Program-made: the position numbers and the translations under genes | Assembly: GCA_914767715.1 (NCBI GenBank) | Contig: OU612067.1 | Coordinates: 14,637,001 to 14,701,000 of the forward strand | Source: Membranipora membranacea | Taxonomy: Eukaryota; Bryozoa; Gymnolaemata; Cheilostomatida; Membraniporidae | Direction: 5' to 3' | DNA: 64,000 nt | Shown: piece after piece, positions 27,701-39,700 of the stretch | Position numbering within the stretch: the first letter of the stretch is position 1 | Layout of the letters: each line of letters opens with the position of its first letter | The notes under the pieces: generated by a model | Database searches by the model: none | Seen by the model: the letters and a program-made list of their open reading frames with translations, nothing else | Told to the model about the DNA's origin: nothing

Positions 27701-30700
27701 CTATGGCTGTCAGTAAGAATTACGAGGCGGATCTGAGACAGGTCAGCTGCCTATGATAAGCCCCAGCTTGTGTCAAGGCTAAAGCTCAAAGACTGCCTGG
27801 AGCTTGTTGATAAGCTTGCTAATCATCGTGTAGCCAGGCAGTTCTTTGAGGGGCTTGTCAGGGACCAGGAGCGCCTGTATCCTGCTGTGGCAGAGCAGAC
27901 TCAGGAGGATGACATCTGATGTCATCCTAGCCCCTGGTTCTGGAATAGTATACGGAATTGACGGAACCAAAGTTCATGGTGTACAGTAGCCTGTGTACTA
28001 GCATCGCTAAGAGTTGCATTTTTATTGATAATGATTATTTTTTACAGTATTGTTGTTTTCTATTGAATTTTTTGCTTGGTTAGCTGATTTTCCTTTGTTT
28101 TGTTTTTTGTTTTTTTGCTATGTTTAAATTTCCAGTTGAAAGAAAAATAAAATGGAAAATGACACCCTTACTTCAAACATTGTGTAGTATTTCTGACTGT
28201 GGTTTGACTCAGAACAAGTAAATAGATCTGGTAATTGCACCTTTGGGATTGTCTCCCCTGTGCGGGATGGTTATGAGTTGATAAAAGTTTGATGAGGTTG
28301 GCATAAATGGACAAGGTGGTGTGTTGCTGCAATAAAATGACACATAGACTGTTTTTGTTTGTCAATTCTGGCCAGCTGCTGTGTTGGACTCAAGGCAAAA
28401 AGGTTTGTTTGCATGCAGATAGACCATTCTCGCTTGTAACTTTGGGGGTATTTTCGTTTTTTGCGCGTTACGCGCAAGTGCCTTTACTGATCCACACAAG
28501 TTTGGTATTGAATGAAAGCCTGAAAAAAGCTTAATAGACTAGCAGTTGAATTTTTTTTAAATAAAAAAATGAATAATTGAAAACCATTGTTAACTCAGAA
28601 AAAACTCATTATTACATAATATAAAAAAATACAGATAGACCTTTTATGCCTGTGACGACCATCTCATGTAAAAAATAAGATCTCATGTGATCAATTAAAA
28701 TTAGCAAAGCCGCAACCACAGTTCACAGTTTCTAGGCTTGATAGGAGTCTTTTCAAACGGAAAATTGATGACCGGAAGTGCTGGTTAAACATACTTGAAT
28801 GTAATGATCCAGATACAGCTTTTGCATTATTTACAAACACTTTTAAAGAAAAGCTATCTGAGGCAACAACAATCAAAACTGGAAAGAAAATTAAAAAGCT
28901 GAAATTTAGAAAGCCCTGGATGACTAATAAAATTCAGAAACTGATGGAGGAACGCCTAAAATTTTATAAGCAAACGCAAGAAGAGCCATTTAACAAGGTG
29001 ACTCCGGATAAATATATAAAGCTTCGTAATTCTGTGACAATGGCAATCAAAAGTGCTAAAAAGGAGTTCTATAAATCTGAATTTGAAAATTGTAAATCCA
29101 ACCAAAATGAAAGATGGAATTTTATAAATAAATGTTACATAGGGATTCGAAAGCAAATACTCCACCACAGTACATAGAATCTCAGGGCACAAAAATTACT
29201 TCGACTCAAGAAATTTCTGAAGCTTTTAATACTCATTTTGCTAGTGTGGGGAAAGCTTTAGCAGGTGATCTCCCAACTCCAACAATCAGCTATGACTCAT
29301 ATTTAATAAATGACAATAATTTGCCAGCATTTGACTTTTTAGAGATTTCTAATGAGATAACTGAGTCTGTAATCAACTGTTCATCGGAAAGAAAAGCTAC
29401 GGGCTACGTTGAATACCCATCAGCCTTATAAAAGAAAATAAAACCACACTTTCACCGATCTTAACCCACATGATTAACTTAATAGTGCGCACCTCGAAAT
29501 TCCCGGATAGCCAAAAGATTGCCCGTGTAACACCACTTCACAAAAAAGGATATAAGTCAGACCCTAATAACTATAGGCCGATTTCAATTTTAACAGCATT
29601 ATCCAAACTTGTAGAAAAGACTTTTGCAGCTGCGTTTCCACTTTGAAAATAACAATATTTTTAGCTACAGCCAGTTTGGTTTCCGGGAAAACCACAACCT
29701 TCATTAGCTATTTCACGCTTAATGGAGAAACTCTATAAGAATTTTAACAATAGTGCCATAACCCAAGGAATATTTCTAGATTTCAGTAAAGCTTTTGACA
29801 CCATAGACCATGAAATTTTAATCGCAAAACTACCTTACTATAATTTCACCCCTGTTACTTGTAATCTTGTAAAAACATATTAATCCGAGAGGTACCAGTA
29901 TGTGAAGCTGGATTCGCACAGTTCATCATGGCTGCCGATTAAAATTTGGGTACCTCAAGGCTCAGTTCTAGGCCCCATCTTATTTCTTATATTTATCAAT
30001 GATCTTATAAAAGCAGCTCCTGACCTCGAATATATTTTATTTGCAGATGACACAAACATTTTTTCAACAGGTTCCCATTTAGTGCAAGAAAATCTGCACA
30101 AAGTAGAAACTTGGTGTATTGCAAACAAGCTCATTTTGAATTCCTCTAAAACTTTCCAGGTCATTTTTAAAGCTCCAAATAAACTGATTAAAACTCCGGA
30201 AAACTACAATTTAAATATGGGTGGAAACCAGCTTGATAATAAATTAAATACAAAATTCTTAGGGATTGAGCTTGACAGTAACATAACTTTTAAACCTCAT
30301 ATTGTACAAATTTGTAAAAAGCTCAATTTTATACTGTTGCTCATGCGTTCTATAAGACCATATTTAGATATTCCAATGATGATAAATTTATACTACACAT
30401 TTTTTTACCCACACACAATGACCGGCCAGATATGCTGTAGGCTTACATACACATTGCCCTTACAGGTTGTCACGCTCCTGGCTTATTTTCATGGTTTGTT
30501 CTCCCAAAGATCCCCATCTGATTAGCATTGTGTCCAGTCCAGTCTTGGTATGCAGAGTCTGTATTTTACATCCTCATCACACACATGGTGGCAGCTCCTG
30601 GTTTCTTATGTCATCTTTCGCTCCACCACCACCATGCTTACTCATGCAGGAATTAAAGCTAAATGGGTTCTAACTAAGACTTCTATGGTCAATGGTGAAA

Positions 30701-33700
30701 TGAAAATTTCATGTGTCCTAAAATAAATGATCATGGTGATTTGTAAACAACCTAAGGAAAGATGAAAGTAATTTGCAGCTTAAAAGTTTGGTTATTCATA
30801 GAATAGCACAATATGATTGTAATGTTACATATCATTTCACCTTACATTATACATTAAAAGTTGGCTGGACTTCATATTATCTTTTAGTGTGTAGAGGCAA
30901 GTTTCAGTACATATGGCCAAGTTATATATTTGGGGCCAGGTTTTACTAATTGGGGCCAAGTTTTATTGTATGTGGCCATGGTTTAGTTACTGGGTCCAAT
31001 TTTCAGTACATGGGCCCAAGTTTTAATAATTGGGGCCAAGTTTCCTTTCGGGGCCAAGTTTTAGTTATTTGGGCCAAGTTTTATAACCTGGGGCGATGTT
31101 TTGTATATGGGGCCAAGTTTTACTAATTGGGGCCAAGTTTTAATGCATGGGGCCAAGTTTTATTTATTGGGGCAAAGTTTTACTAATTGGGGCTAAGTTT
31201 TACTGATTGGGGTCAAGTTTCATTGTATGGGGCTAAGTTTTATATTTGGGGCCAACTGGCGCTGGGCATAAACACTTCCAACTGTCAGGGCCAGGCACAG
31301 GGCAGCCAGACAGAAGCCTGCACTGTGTGATAGCTCTCACCATCGCCTCAATGTATATAACATACAAGGATGGGGACAAAGGACACCCTTGTCTAACCCC
31401 TCTTGTGATAGATACTGGGTCTGATAACATGCCATTCACCTGAACCCTAGTGGAAATGGTTTGGTACATAGTCTTAACAAGGCGCAATACCTTATTTTCC
31501 ACACCAAGCATTGACAGAGCCGCCAACAAAAATTCATGGTCAACCATATCAAACGCCTTGCTTTGATCTGGAGAGACGAATACAGTGACGCTATTACCTA
31601 ACTTACGGGTAAAATCAGTAGAGTCCTTAAAACATATTAAATTGTCTACAATGTTACGACCGCTTACATCACATGTATGTACTTCACTTATTACGGATGG
31701 TGAAAGTTTACCCAGCCATTTGTGTACAACCTTTGCTAATACCTTGTAGTCGACATTAAGTAGCGATATTGGTCTTTTGTTTTTGGGATTGGATTGATCG
31801 CCGCCTTTATGCAGCAGGATGGTGACAGCCTCAGTCATTGCCTTAGGCAAGACCTCTGACTCAAAAGCATTATTAAAAACCTCACACATATCAACCGCTA
31901 GAGCGTCAAAAAAAGTAGCATAAAACTCTTTTGGAAGACCATCAGGGCCCGGAGTTTTATTGTGTTCCATTGACATGATAGCCTGCTTAATATCAGGGAT
32001 AGAAAACGGACTATTGCCATCTTCTGTGGAATCAGTATTTACGTAGTCTGAAGGACCCAAGAAATCTAAAAAGAAATCTACCTCTGATCGAACAGTCAGC
32101 ACTGCAGTATACAAATCTGAATAAAAATCTTGATACGCACGAACAATACCCTGGCAATCATGAATCAGTTGACCAGTGCCCTTTTCCTGGGCAGATTCAA
32201 CAATATTAGTTTTATTATGCTGCTTGATTCTTCTGAAAAAGAAAGCGGTGTTCTTCTCATCCTGCTCAAAGATTTTAATTCTAGACCTAACACTAAGAGC
32301 TTGAAGCTTTGTCTCTTTCAAATTTTTAATCTCTAATTTTACTCTTTCCACCTCAGCTTTGACAGCTGAGATAGATATAAGCAAGTGTAGCTCATCTGAT
32401 AGATTTTTAATCCTGTTTTTGAATTCTAAACTACGCTCTAGCAGTATTTAATACAAAAATCTTTTGTTCTTAATCTGACACTTTCCCACCAGTCTAAAGG
32501 ATTATCATAAGCTGGATTTAGTGTTTGCCACATTGAGTACAGCTCAATGAACCTGTCTCTAAATCCACTTTCACTCAAGACTGAACAATTAAGTTTCCAG
32601 TATGATTTACCAGTAACAGGAGTCTAGTCACCGGCTAACCGTGCCAGATCCAATGATGCACAAACACAATCATGGTCACTATAAGGACAAGACAAATAAT
32701 CGTACACAATGGGGATATCCCAAGTGAAATAGATACGGTCAATGCAGCTAGCTTGATTTCCATCGTTTCCCGGCCGCCTCCATGTAAACCTTGCAGCCTG
32801 GGGATTAGTTACCCTCCAAGAATCATGTAAACCGAAAGTTGTGCACATATCTTCAAGTTCGGAAGACCCAACCTCACTTTGAGCTGAGCCAATTTGAGTG
32901 TCTGATACGAAAGAATGGACACAATTGAAATCTCCAGCCACAATGTTTTTGCTAGTTTGAGAAAGCGAGGCTGACAATTCATCTGATCTGAATCTCTGTC
33001 TACCAGTGGGATGGTTAGGAGCATACACACAAACTAGCCTAATCTTCTGACCATTGATATCAATGTCCACATAGCATAAACGGCCATCAGCAATGTTACG
33101 CTTCATGAGAATAGCACACCCTCGAGCGTTACTAGCCCCATAACTAGCAACATATTCCCCCTTCAATTCAGGTAACTCAAAACAGTGAGTTTCCTGGACA
33201 AACACAATATCACAATCAAGGTTTTTGAGAAAAAACAAGACATTCTGCCTTTTAGCCTGATTGCCAATACCATTGACGTTAATAGTCATCAACTTTAACT
33301 TTGTAGAACGAGACACGGTTTTTGTTGATTCCATATAGTTGTTAAGTGTATGGAACCAGAAAACTCTGCTAGATAAACCTTATATTAAACAGAAAGAAGA
33401 AAACATACTCTATACATTTGAAACCTGAGTTGCAGATCTCAACCGAGGAGGACTTGACTTTATTCGGGTCTATGTTTGGTGGCTCTGAAACCTGCAATGG
33501 AGGGTCGCTGGCTTACTTCCCGTGTTACCACTCCCCTTTGCTCCCCCACTTGACCCTGGCTGGCCGATGACATAACTTTTATCGCTTCCTGTATTACCAC
33601 CTTGCTTTCTCCTACTACCCATTCCCCCTGTTTTTTTATTTGGGCCCCGTTTCGGTTTTCTTGCCGCTATTTTAGCCCAGTTACCGCCCTGGGACACTGG

Positions 33701-36700
33701 CAATTCAGCCAAAGAACTTGCCTTAAGACAATCTTCGTACTTATGACCAGTTTCACTACATACACTGCAAACAATCTCGGAGGAACAGCCCCTTGCCCTG
33801 TGGCCTATCTCACCGCAGTTTCTACACTTTGGGTCGGATGTGCAGTCCCTGATCATATGACCCCCCTCACCACACTTCAGGCCTTTATGAGATTGGCCTG
33901 GGAAATTCACCATCACATTACGGCGGCCAAAGCTAAAGTTTGACGGGGGAAAGCTCTTCAAATCCATCTTGAATTTGTATACACCATTATAAATGGATGG
34001 GAAATCTTCATGGACACATTTGACATGGTCCAGAACCCTGCCGTATTCCCCCATCTTTGCGTACACAATCTTCAAGTCAAACTCAAAAGGCACATTATGC
34101 AGTGTAACCACAGTGTAAACCTCACTGCTCCTTATTATTTCAACCTCTTCAACATTCATCAATTTTCGCATCAACTCATTGTACTTTGACACAGACTTCA
34201 CAGTGACTTCGACCCCTTTACTGAGACCATCAATATCCTCCACACTAATACAATAGCTACTCAAAAAACTCACCAAATTTTTAACAGAAGTAAATCCATC
34301 CACATGATTGAACTCCACAGATCGCTCAGATTTCTTCCCAGGTCCAGCCATCACGCACCACACACACACACCTCACACAAGTCAGCCCTGAAAAGGGCTA
34401 TTGGGGTTGGGAGCTTTTTATATCCAAGTCCAAATAATCACAGATTTCAAGAATTAATCTATAATCTGCAAGGGCTTAGCTACACAAACTCAATTGTTGC
34501 AGTTAAAGGATTACCGACACCTTGGAGGTTCTGGACCTTGCAGGGGTAAAAAAATATGAAAAAAATGATGAAAAATAGCATCTTTTTGGATGTAGCACCA
34601 GTTTCTGAGTTGGCCACAAACTGAAAACCTGCTGAATACAGCACATTTTAAAATTAAATTGGAAGTTGCCCTCTCAGTCAAGAACCAGCTCAGTCATGAT
34701 TCAAGTCTGAGGGCCAACTTGATAACCATGAATGAGTTTGCCAGCTATTATGATGCTCTCGCTAATAAATATCAATGTTTGTAAAACAAACATTAGGTTG
34801 TGGTTAGGTAACTATTCCAATTAATCCTACATCAAAGGACCCTATTCAATAGCCCGATCATCATTGTATACACTGTAGAACATCATTGTATACACCGATC
34901 ATCATTGCAAACTGGTGTTATTGTTGGTTAGCTAGAATGAACATACTGACCTGACCGCTGAATAACTCGAGGCAAAATCAGCTAAAGGAAACAATAGTTT
35001 TGAGGTTTACATATTATGAGCTTTGGTATGGGCCACTGTCATGAGCAATGCAGAATGATCTGAGGACACCGCTTTATAGTCTCATTTGCCTTGCAAATTT
35101 TGGCCTGAACGCACATAAAATTAGTAATGGGACCATCTAGAATTTGCATGCTCTGTCCAGGATTCCCGGCATACCCTTGGCCACAAGATCCAGAGTATGG
35201 CAATGGACTGCATTTGTTTACACAAATTTTCCTGCTAAGAAAATACAGGAAAGAGCATATTTGTGTCATCGTCATTTTAAAATATTGCCATTCTCATAAT
35301 TAATGTCCTCCACTGCTGAAAAATAATCCTCTTCACTGTCCTCAGAGTCTGATGGAATGTTATAGTTAGCAGCCATTTGTTGAGAATTCTGCCCAGCAAG
35401 TGTGTGTGGCATAAGTGCACTCAATTTATGAAATAGAAACGAATCGCCAAACAAATTTCTGGTCATAGTCATCAGTCAGCTGTTTATTTTGTTATGTTTA
35501 GTAAATCTGCCCTCACTGGGCTTCACTGAGAAGGCAGAGATCAAAGGGCCAGGCTTTAAATGTGGTCTCTTTGAACAAGCACCCTTTACAATTGCTGTTT
35601 GCTATGTACTGTGATGTTGTAACAAAGATTGATGTTATACCAGAGACTATAGATATCTATAGTCTCTGGTTATACCATCATTGACTTTAGAATATTTTTC
35701 TATTTTGTCTGTATGCCCATTGAATGAATCACACTTGTGATGGAATGCCCATAATGACAACACGTAAAATACATCAACTGCGGTTAAGCGTGCCTTTGTT
35801 TACATAGTCATAGTAATCAATGTGAATCATAAACATTTAGATGGGGCTGTGTATTTGAGAATTCAGGAAATGAGGCTACTGCTCATAAGGGATTTACTAG
35901 ATGAGTTGTCTTCTCTAAGATCTGTGAGGGGAGACAATATGAGTATATGAGAGTATATGAGAAGAATTTTGCTCCCTCAATGGCTTATTCCTTGAAATGA
36001 GGCCACAGTCTAATTTAGACCTTGCCAGTGTTATCTTAGTTAGCTAAGAGCTTCAAAACGATACCAAAACCTCCAAGGTGTCAGTCATCCTTTAAAGAGA
36101 GAGAATATATGAACACAACCTTCCTCTTCGAATGCAAATTGCTCATTGATCCAAGATGCCCCTGTGCCAGTTAAGTATTCAGATACCAAGCCGGATTTGC
36201 TGATTCATGTAGTACCTTTAGTAACATTTCCTGACCACCACTTTTTGTGTTGAGTATGAGGTGGTGCCAAGGGCAGTTTATTCAATCAATGGCCACGTAT
36301 TGACTTATTTCAAATTTCCTGGATGTGATGCAGATTCACAGGAAGTAAATAGGGATGCTCATTTCTTATTTGATTGCTTTGTGTCTGGATGTAAATAATT
36401 CTTATAACTAAGCAACTCGCTAGGGGAGACAAATGCTACTTTGGTCTACAAATTACATCGACCTAGCTGTGACAACCATTTTTACACCCAGCCTAGACCT
36501 CTAGGGTTGGTACCGCAGTAAATGTATACCACCGAACATAGACTGCTCTCATGCTGGAGCCACACTAATGGATGGTAGATACATTAATATTTAAGTGTTG
36601 GCTATGTGTTGTCAGTCCAAAAAGTTATTTCTGCAACCACCAATGGCAAGAAAATAGTGTGTAAAAGCAGAAGCATCTACAACCACTTATATCTGTTGCT

Positions 36701-39700
36701 GGGAAATGGGGATATGTGGCTCCCTCTGGCCAACCTATCAAAGACAGGTGAAGTCAGAGGATATTGGCCAACAATAAAGCGACCCATTGGCAACCTCTAC
36801 AGAAGGTTGCTGGCTAAACCTTGCCGGCTGCGTTTACTAATCGGGGCCAAGTTTCATCTCACTGGGCCAAGTTTTACTGATTGGGGTCAAGTTTCATTGC
36901 ATGGGGCCAAATTTCATATTTGGAGCCAAATTTTAGTTATTTGGGCCAAGTTTCATTACCTTGGGCCATGTTTTGTACATGGGACCAAGTTTTACTAATT
37001 GGGGCCAAGTTTTAGTAATTGGGGCCAAGCTATACTAATTGGGGCCAGGCCAGGTTTCATTGCATCGGGCCAAGTTTTATATTTGGGGCCAAGTTTTACT
37101 AATTGGGGCCAAGTTTCAGTACATGGGGCCAAGTTTTATTTTGGGGCCAAGTTTTACTAATTTGGGCCAAGTTCCAGTACTTGGGGCCAAGTTTTACCAA
37201 TTGGGGCCAAGTTTCAGTACTTGGGGCCAAGTTTTACTAATTGGGGCCGAGTTTCAGTACTTGGGGCCAAGTTTTATATTTGGGGTCAAGTTTTACTAAT
37301 TTGGGCCAAGTTCCAGTACTTGGGGCCAAGTTTTACTAATTGGGGCCAAGTTTCATTGCATTGGGCCACGTTTTACTAATTGGGACCAAGCTATACTAAT
37401 TGGGGCCAGGCCAGGTTTCATTGCATCGGGCCAAATTTTATATTTGGGCAAGTTCCAGTACTTGGGGCCAAGTTTTAATAATTGGGGCCAAGTTTCAGTA
37501 CTTGGGGCCAAGTTTTACTAATTGGGGCCAAGTTTCAGTACTTGGGGCCAAATTTTACTAATTGGGGCCAAGTTTCATTGCATGGGGCCAAGCTTTACTA
37601 ATTGGGGCCAAGTTTCATTGCATCGGGCCAAGTTATATATTTGGGGCCAAGTTTTGCTCGGGCCAAGTTGTCGCGCTTCCCTTTTATGGTTGTCTGCTAC
37701 TTTAAGCTATCGCTATCGATTCCTCAACATATCTCTATTTATGTTACAGTATCTGCTCACTGTCAGCACTAGAGGAATTAGCTGTAGAATGTAATAAGAA
37801 ACTTAAGACATTACCTGATGATATTGGAATGCTCACATCTCTTAAGAAGATAGATGCCAGTTCCTGCAGTTTGACTCATTTACCTGGCAGGTGAGTGACA
37901 GGATGGTGATGAAAATGACGGTGATTAAGATGATGGTGACATCATGGTCTTTTGATGTCGTGGGATGGTGATTGGTGTTGCATTGGTTATGCCATGGTGA
38001 TGATGCTGGTTATGTGATGCTAATGTGATGTGTTATGGTGGTGACGGTGATGTCATGTTGATCGCATTGGAATATGATGCTGATGATGAGGATGTACTGA
38101 TGTTACAACGATGTGGTTATCACATCAATCACATAATATCATTACAGTTATTGCCTCATTTTCCCTAACAATATACTTGTGTACTTCACAGTGTCGTCAC
38201 ATTGGAAGCTCTAGAGGAGTTAGCTGTACAAAGTAACAAAAAGCTAAAAGCATTACCAAATTATATTGGCATGATGAGATCGCTGAAGAAATTAGATTTT
38301 AGCTCTTGTAGTATGACTCAAATACCTGCCAGGTTAGTAACATTACAAATCATAGCTCATTTTTAATTCTGGTCGTATGTCAGGCAGTGGTGTACACCAG
38401 TGTACAAATGGCATGTATGATTGCAGGCATGTGAATGAGTGATTGTTGTATATAAGCTAAATAAAAGCTTCGCCTTTCTTCCGTGTACTAATACAACAAG
38501 GACCAAAGCAGTCAATATTTGGCCTACACGACATCTGGCATTGATAACTTATATATGCTTTGCCAGCAAGTAAAGTCAGCCTTGACAATGTGCTTATGTT
38601 TTATCATACATCAAATTTAAAACTTAACACAATCGTTACAGTATATGCTCACTGGCAGCTCTAGAAGAGTTATCCGCGTACGGAAATAAGAAGTTAAAAG
38701 TATTATCTGATGACTTAGGCAAGATGAAATCACTGAGAAAGTTGGATATGGGTTCTTGCAATTTAACTCATCTACATACCAGGTAAATACTTTCACCTTT
38801 TATTTTCACATTTACTCTAAGGTGAACGACTTAATTTTATACTAATGTTAACTAGGGCGAGTTTGCACTAAAATTGGCTGCTAGCTTTAATTTAATTTAA
38901 TTCTTCTGACACATTGGCTAAATTATCAACATTTTTCTCAAAGTCAGCCAGAGATTGATATCAATCTAATGTGAAAACACAGCCTGAAAACCATAGTCAT
39001 TATTATCTGAATGGGGCTACTTTAAACTCATTGACAAATAGTGTGCATGGGGGACCAAAAAAATTACTGATGATAACAAGAGTATGTTGACAAAAGCTTG
39101 TGATTTGTATGAAGTTTAGAAAGTATTGTCAAGCTAGATGGGAAACCTAGATATATCATTCCATTTGCCTATATGATCAAAGAGTCTCTGCTTTACTAGC
39201 TCCAGCATATAGTCAGTGGCGCTCCAACTGGAACAAAACACATGTGGACGATTGACAAGGCTCCCTGTTTTGTGTTGGTTCTCATGTAATTTTAACTGTA
39301 GACTGATCTCTCATCTCTTGCAGCATTGGAGAACTGACTAATCTTATCACCCTGGATGTCGAGCACAATCGCAAGTTAACCACCATACCTGAGAGTCTTT
39401 TCCAACTTGGCGCATTAGAAGAAGTCAAATGTAAAGGCTGTCATGCGTTAACATTTCCACCTCTGGCTGTCTGCAAACAAGGAGTTGAAGCTGTGAGAAA
39501 ATATTTCTCCGCCCTTCGCGTGGATGAACCAAGTAATCAACTGCTACTCCCAGTCACTGTAATTGGACAGAGTAGGGCTGGTAAAACAAGTCTTGTTAAG
39601 AGCATCCAACAGAACAAAAGAGTGTTGACTAAGCGAAATTCTGATGAAAACACGCTGGACGCGGCTACTAAAGTTTTCCAAGTATCTGAGGCTGATGTTG

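Larger units (their letters stand above)
16318..37749 (+). other. 21.4-kb transposon-filled intron of the Roco-caspase gene
   Basis: The gap separates two phase-2 LRR exons. Nearly all of its identifiable content is mobile: a degenerate minisatellite element at 18068, a hAT-split LINE at 18770-21440, a DUF7869-like pseudogene with a LINE insertion at 23527-27960, a second LINE copy at 28690-30415, a Tx1-like LINE at 31255-34400, the TTAA element at 34507-36091, and minisatellites at 30905-31255 and 36835-37665. Stretches 16320-18000, 21440-23500 and 36100-36830 hold nothing I can name beyond a short accatgcaccatgcacc tandem near 23070. Confidence 0.75.

Noticed and set aside
30905-37665. CRISPR-like repeat arrays at 30905-31255 and 36835-37665
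   Set aside because: Units are directly adjacent, degenerate and have no unique spacers; the genome is eukaryotic. They are minisatellites, and the frames across them are translations of the repeat.
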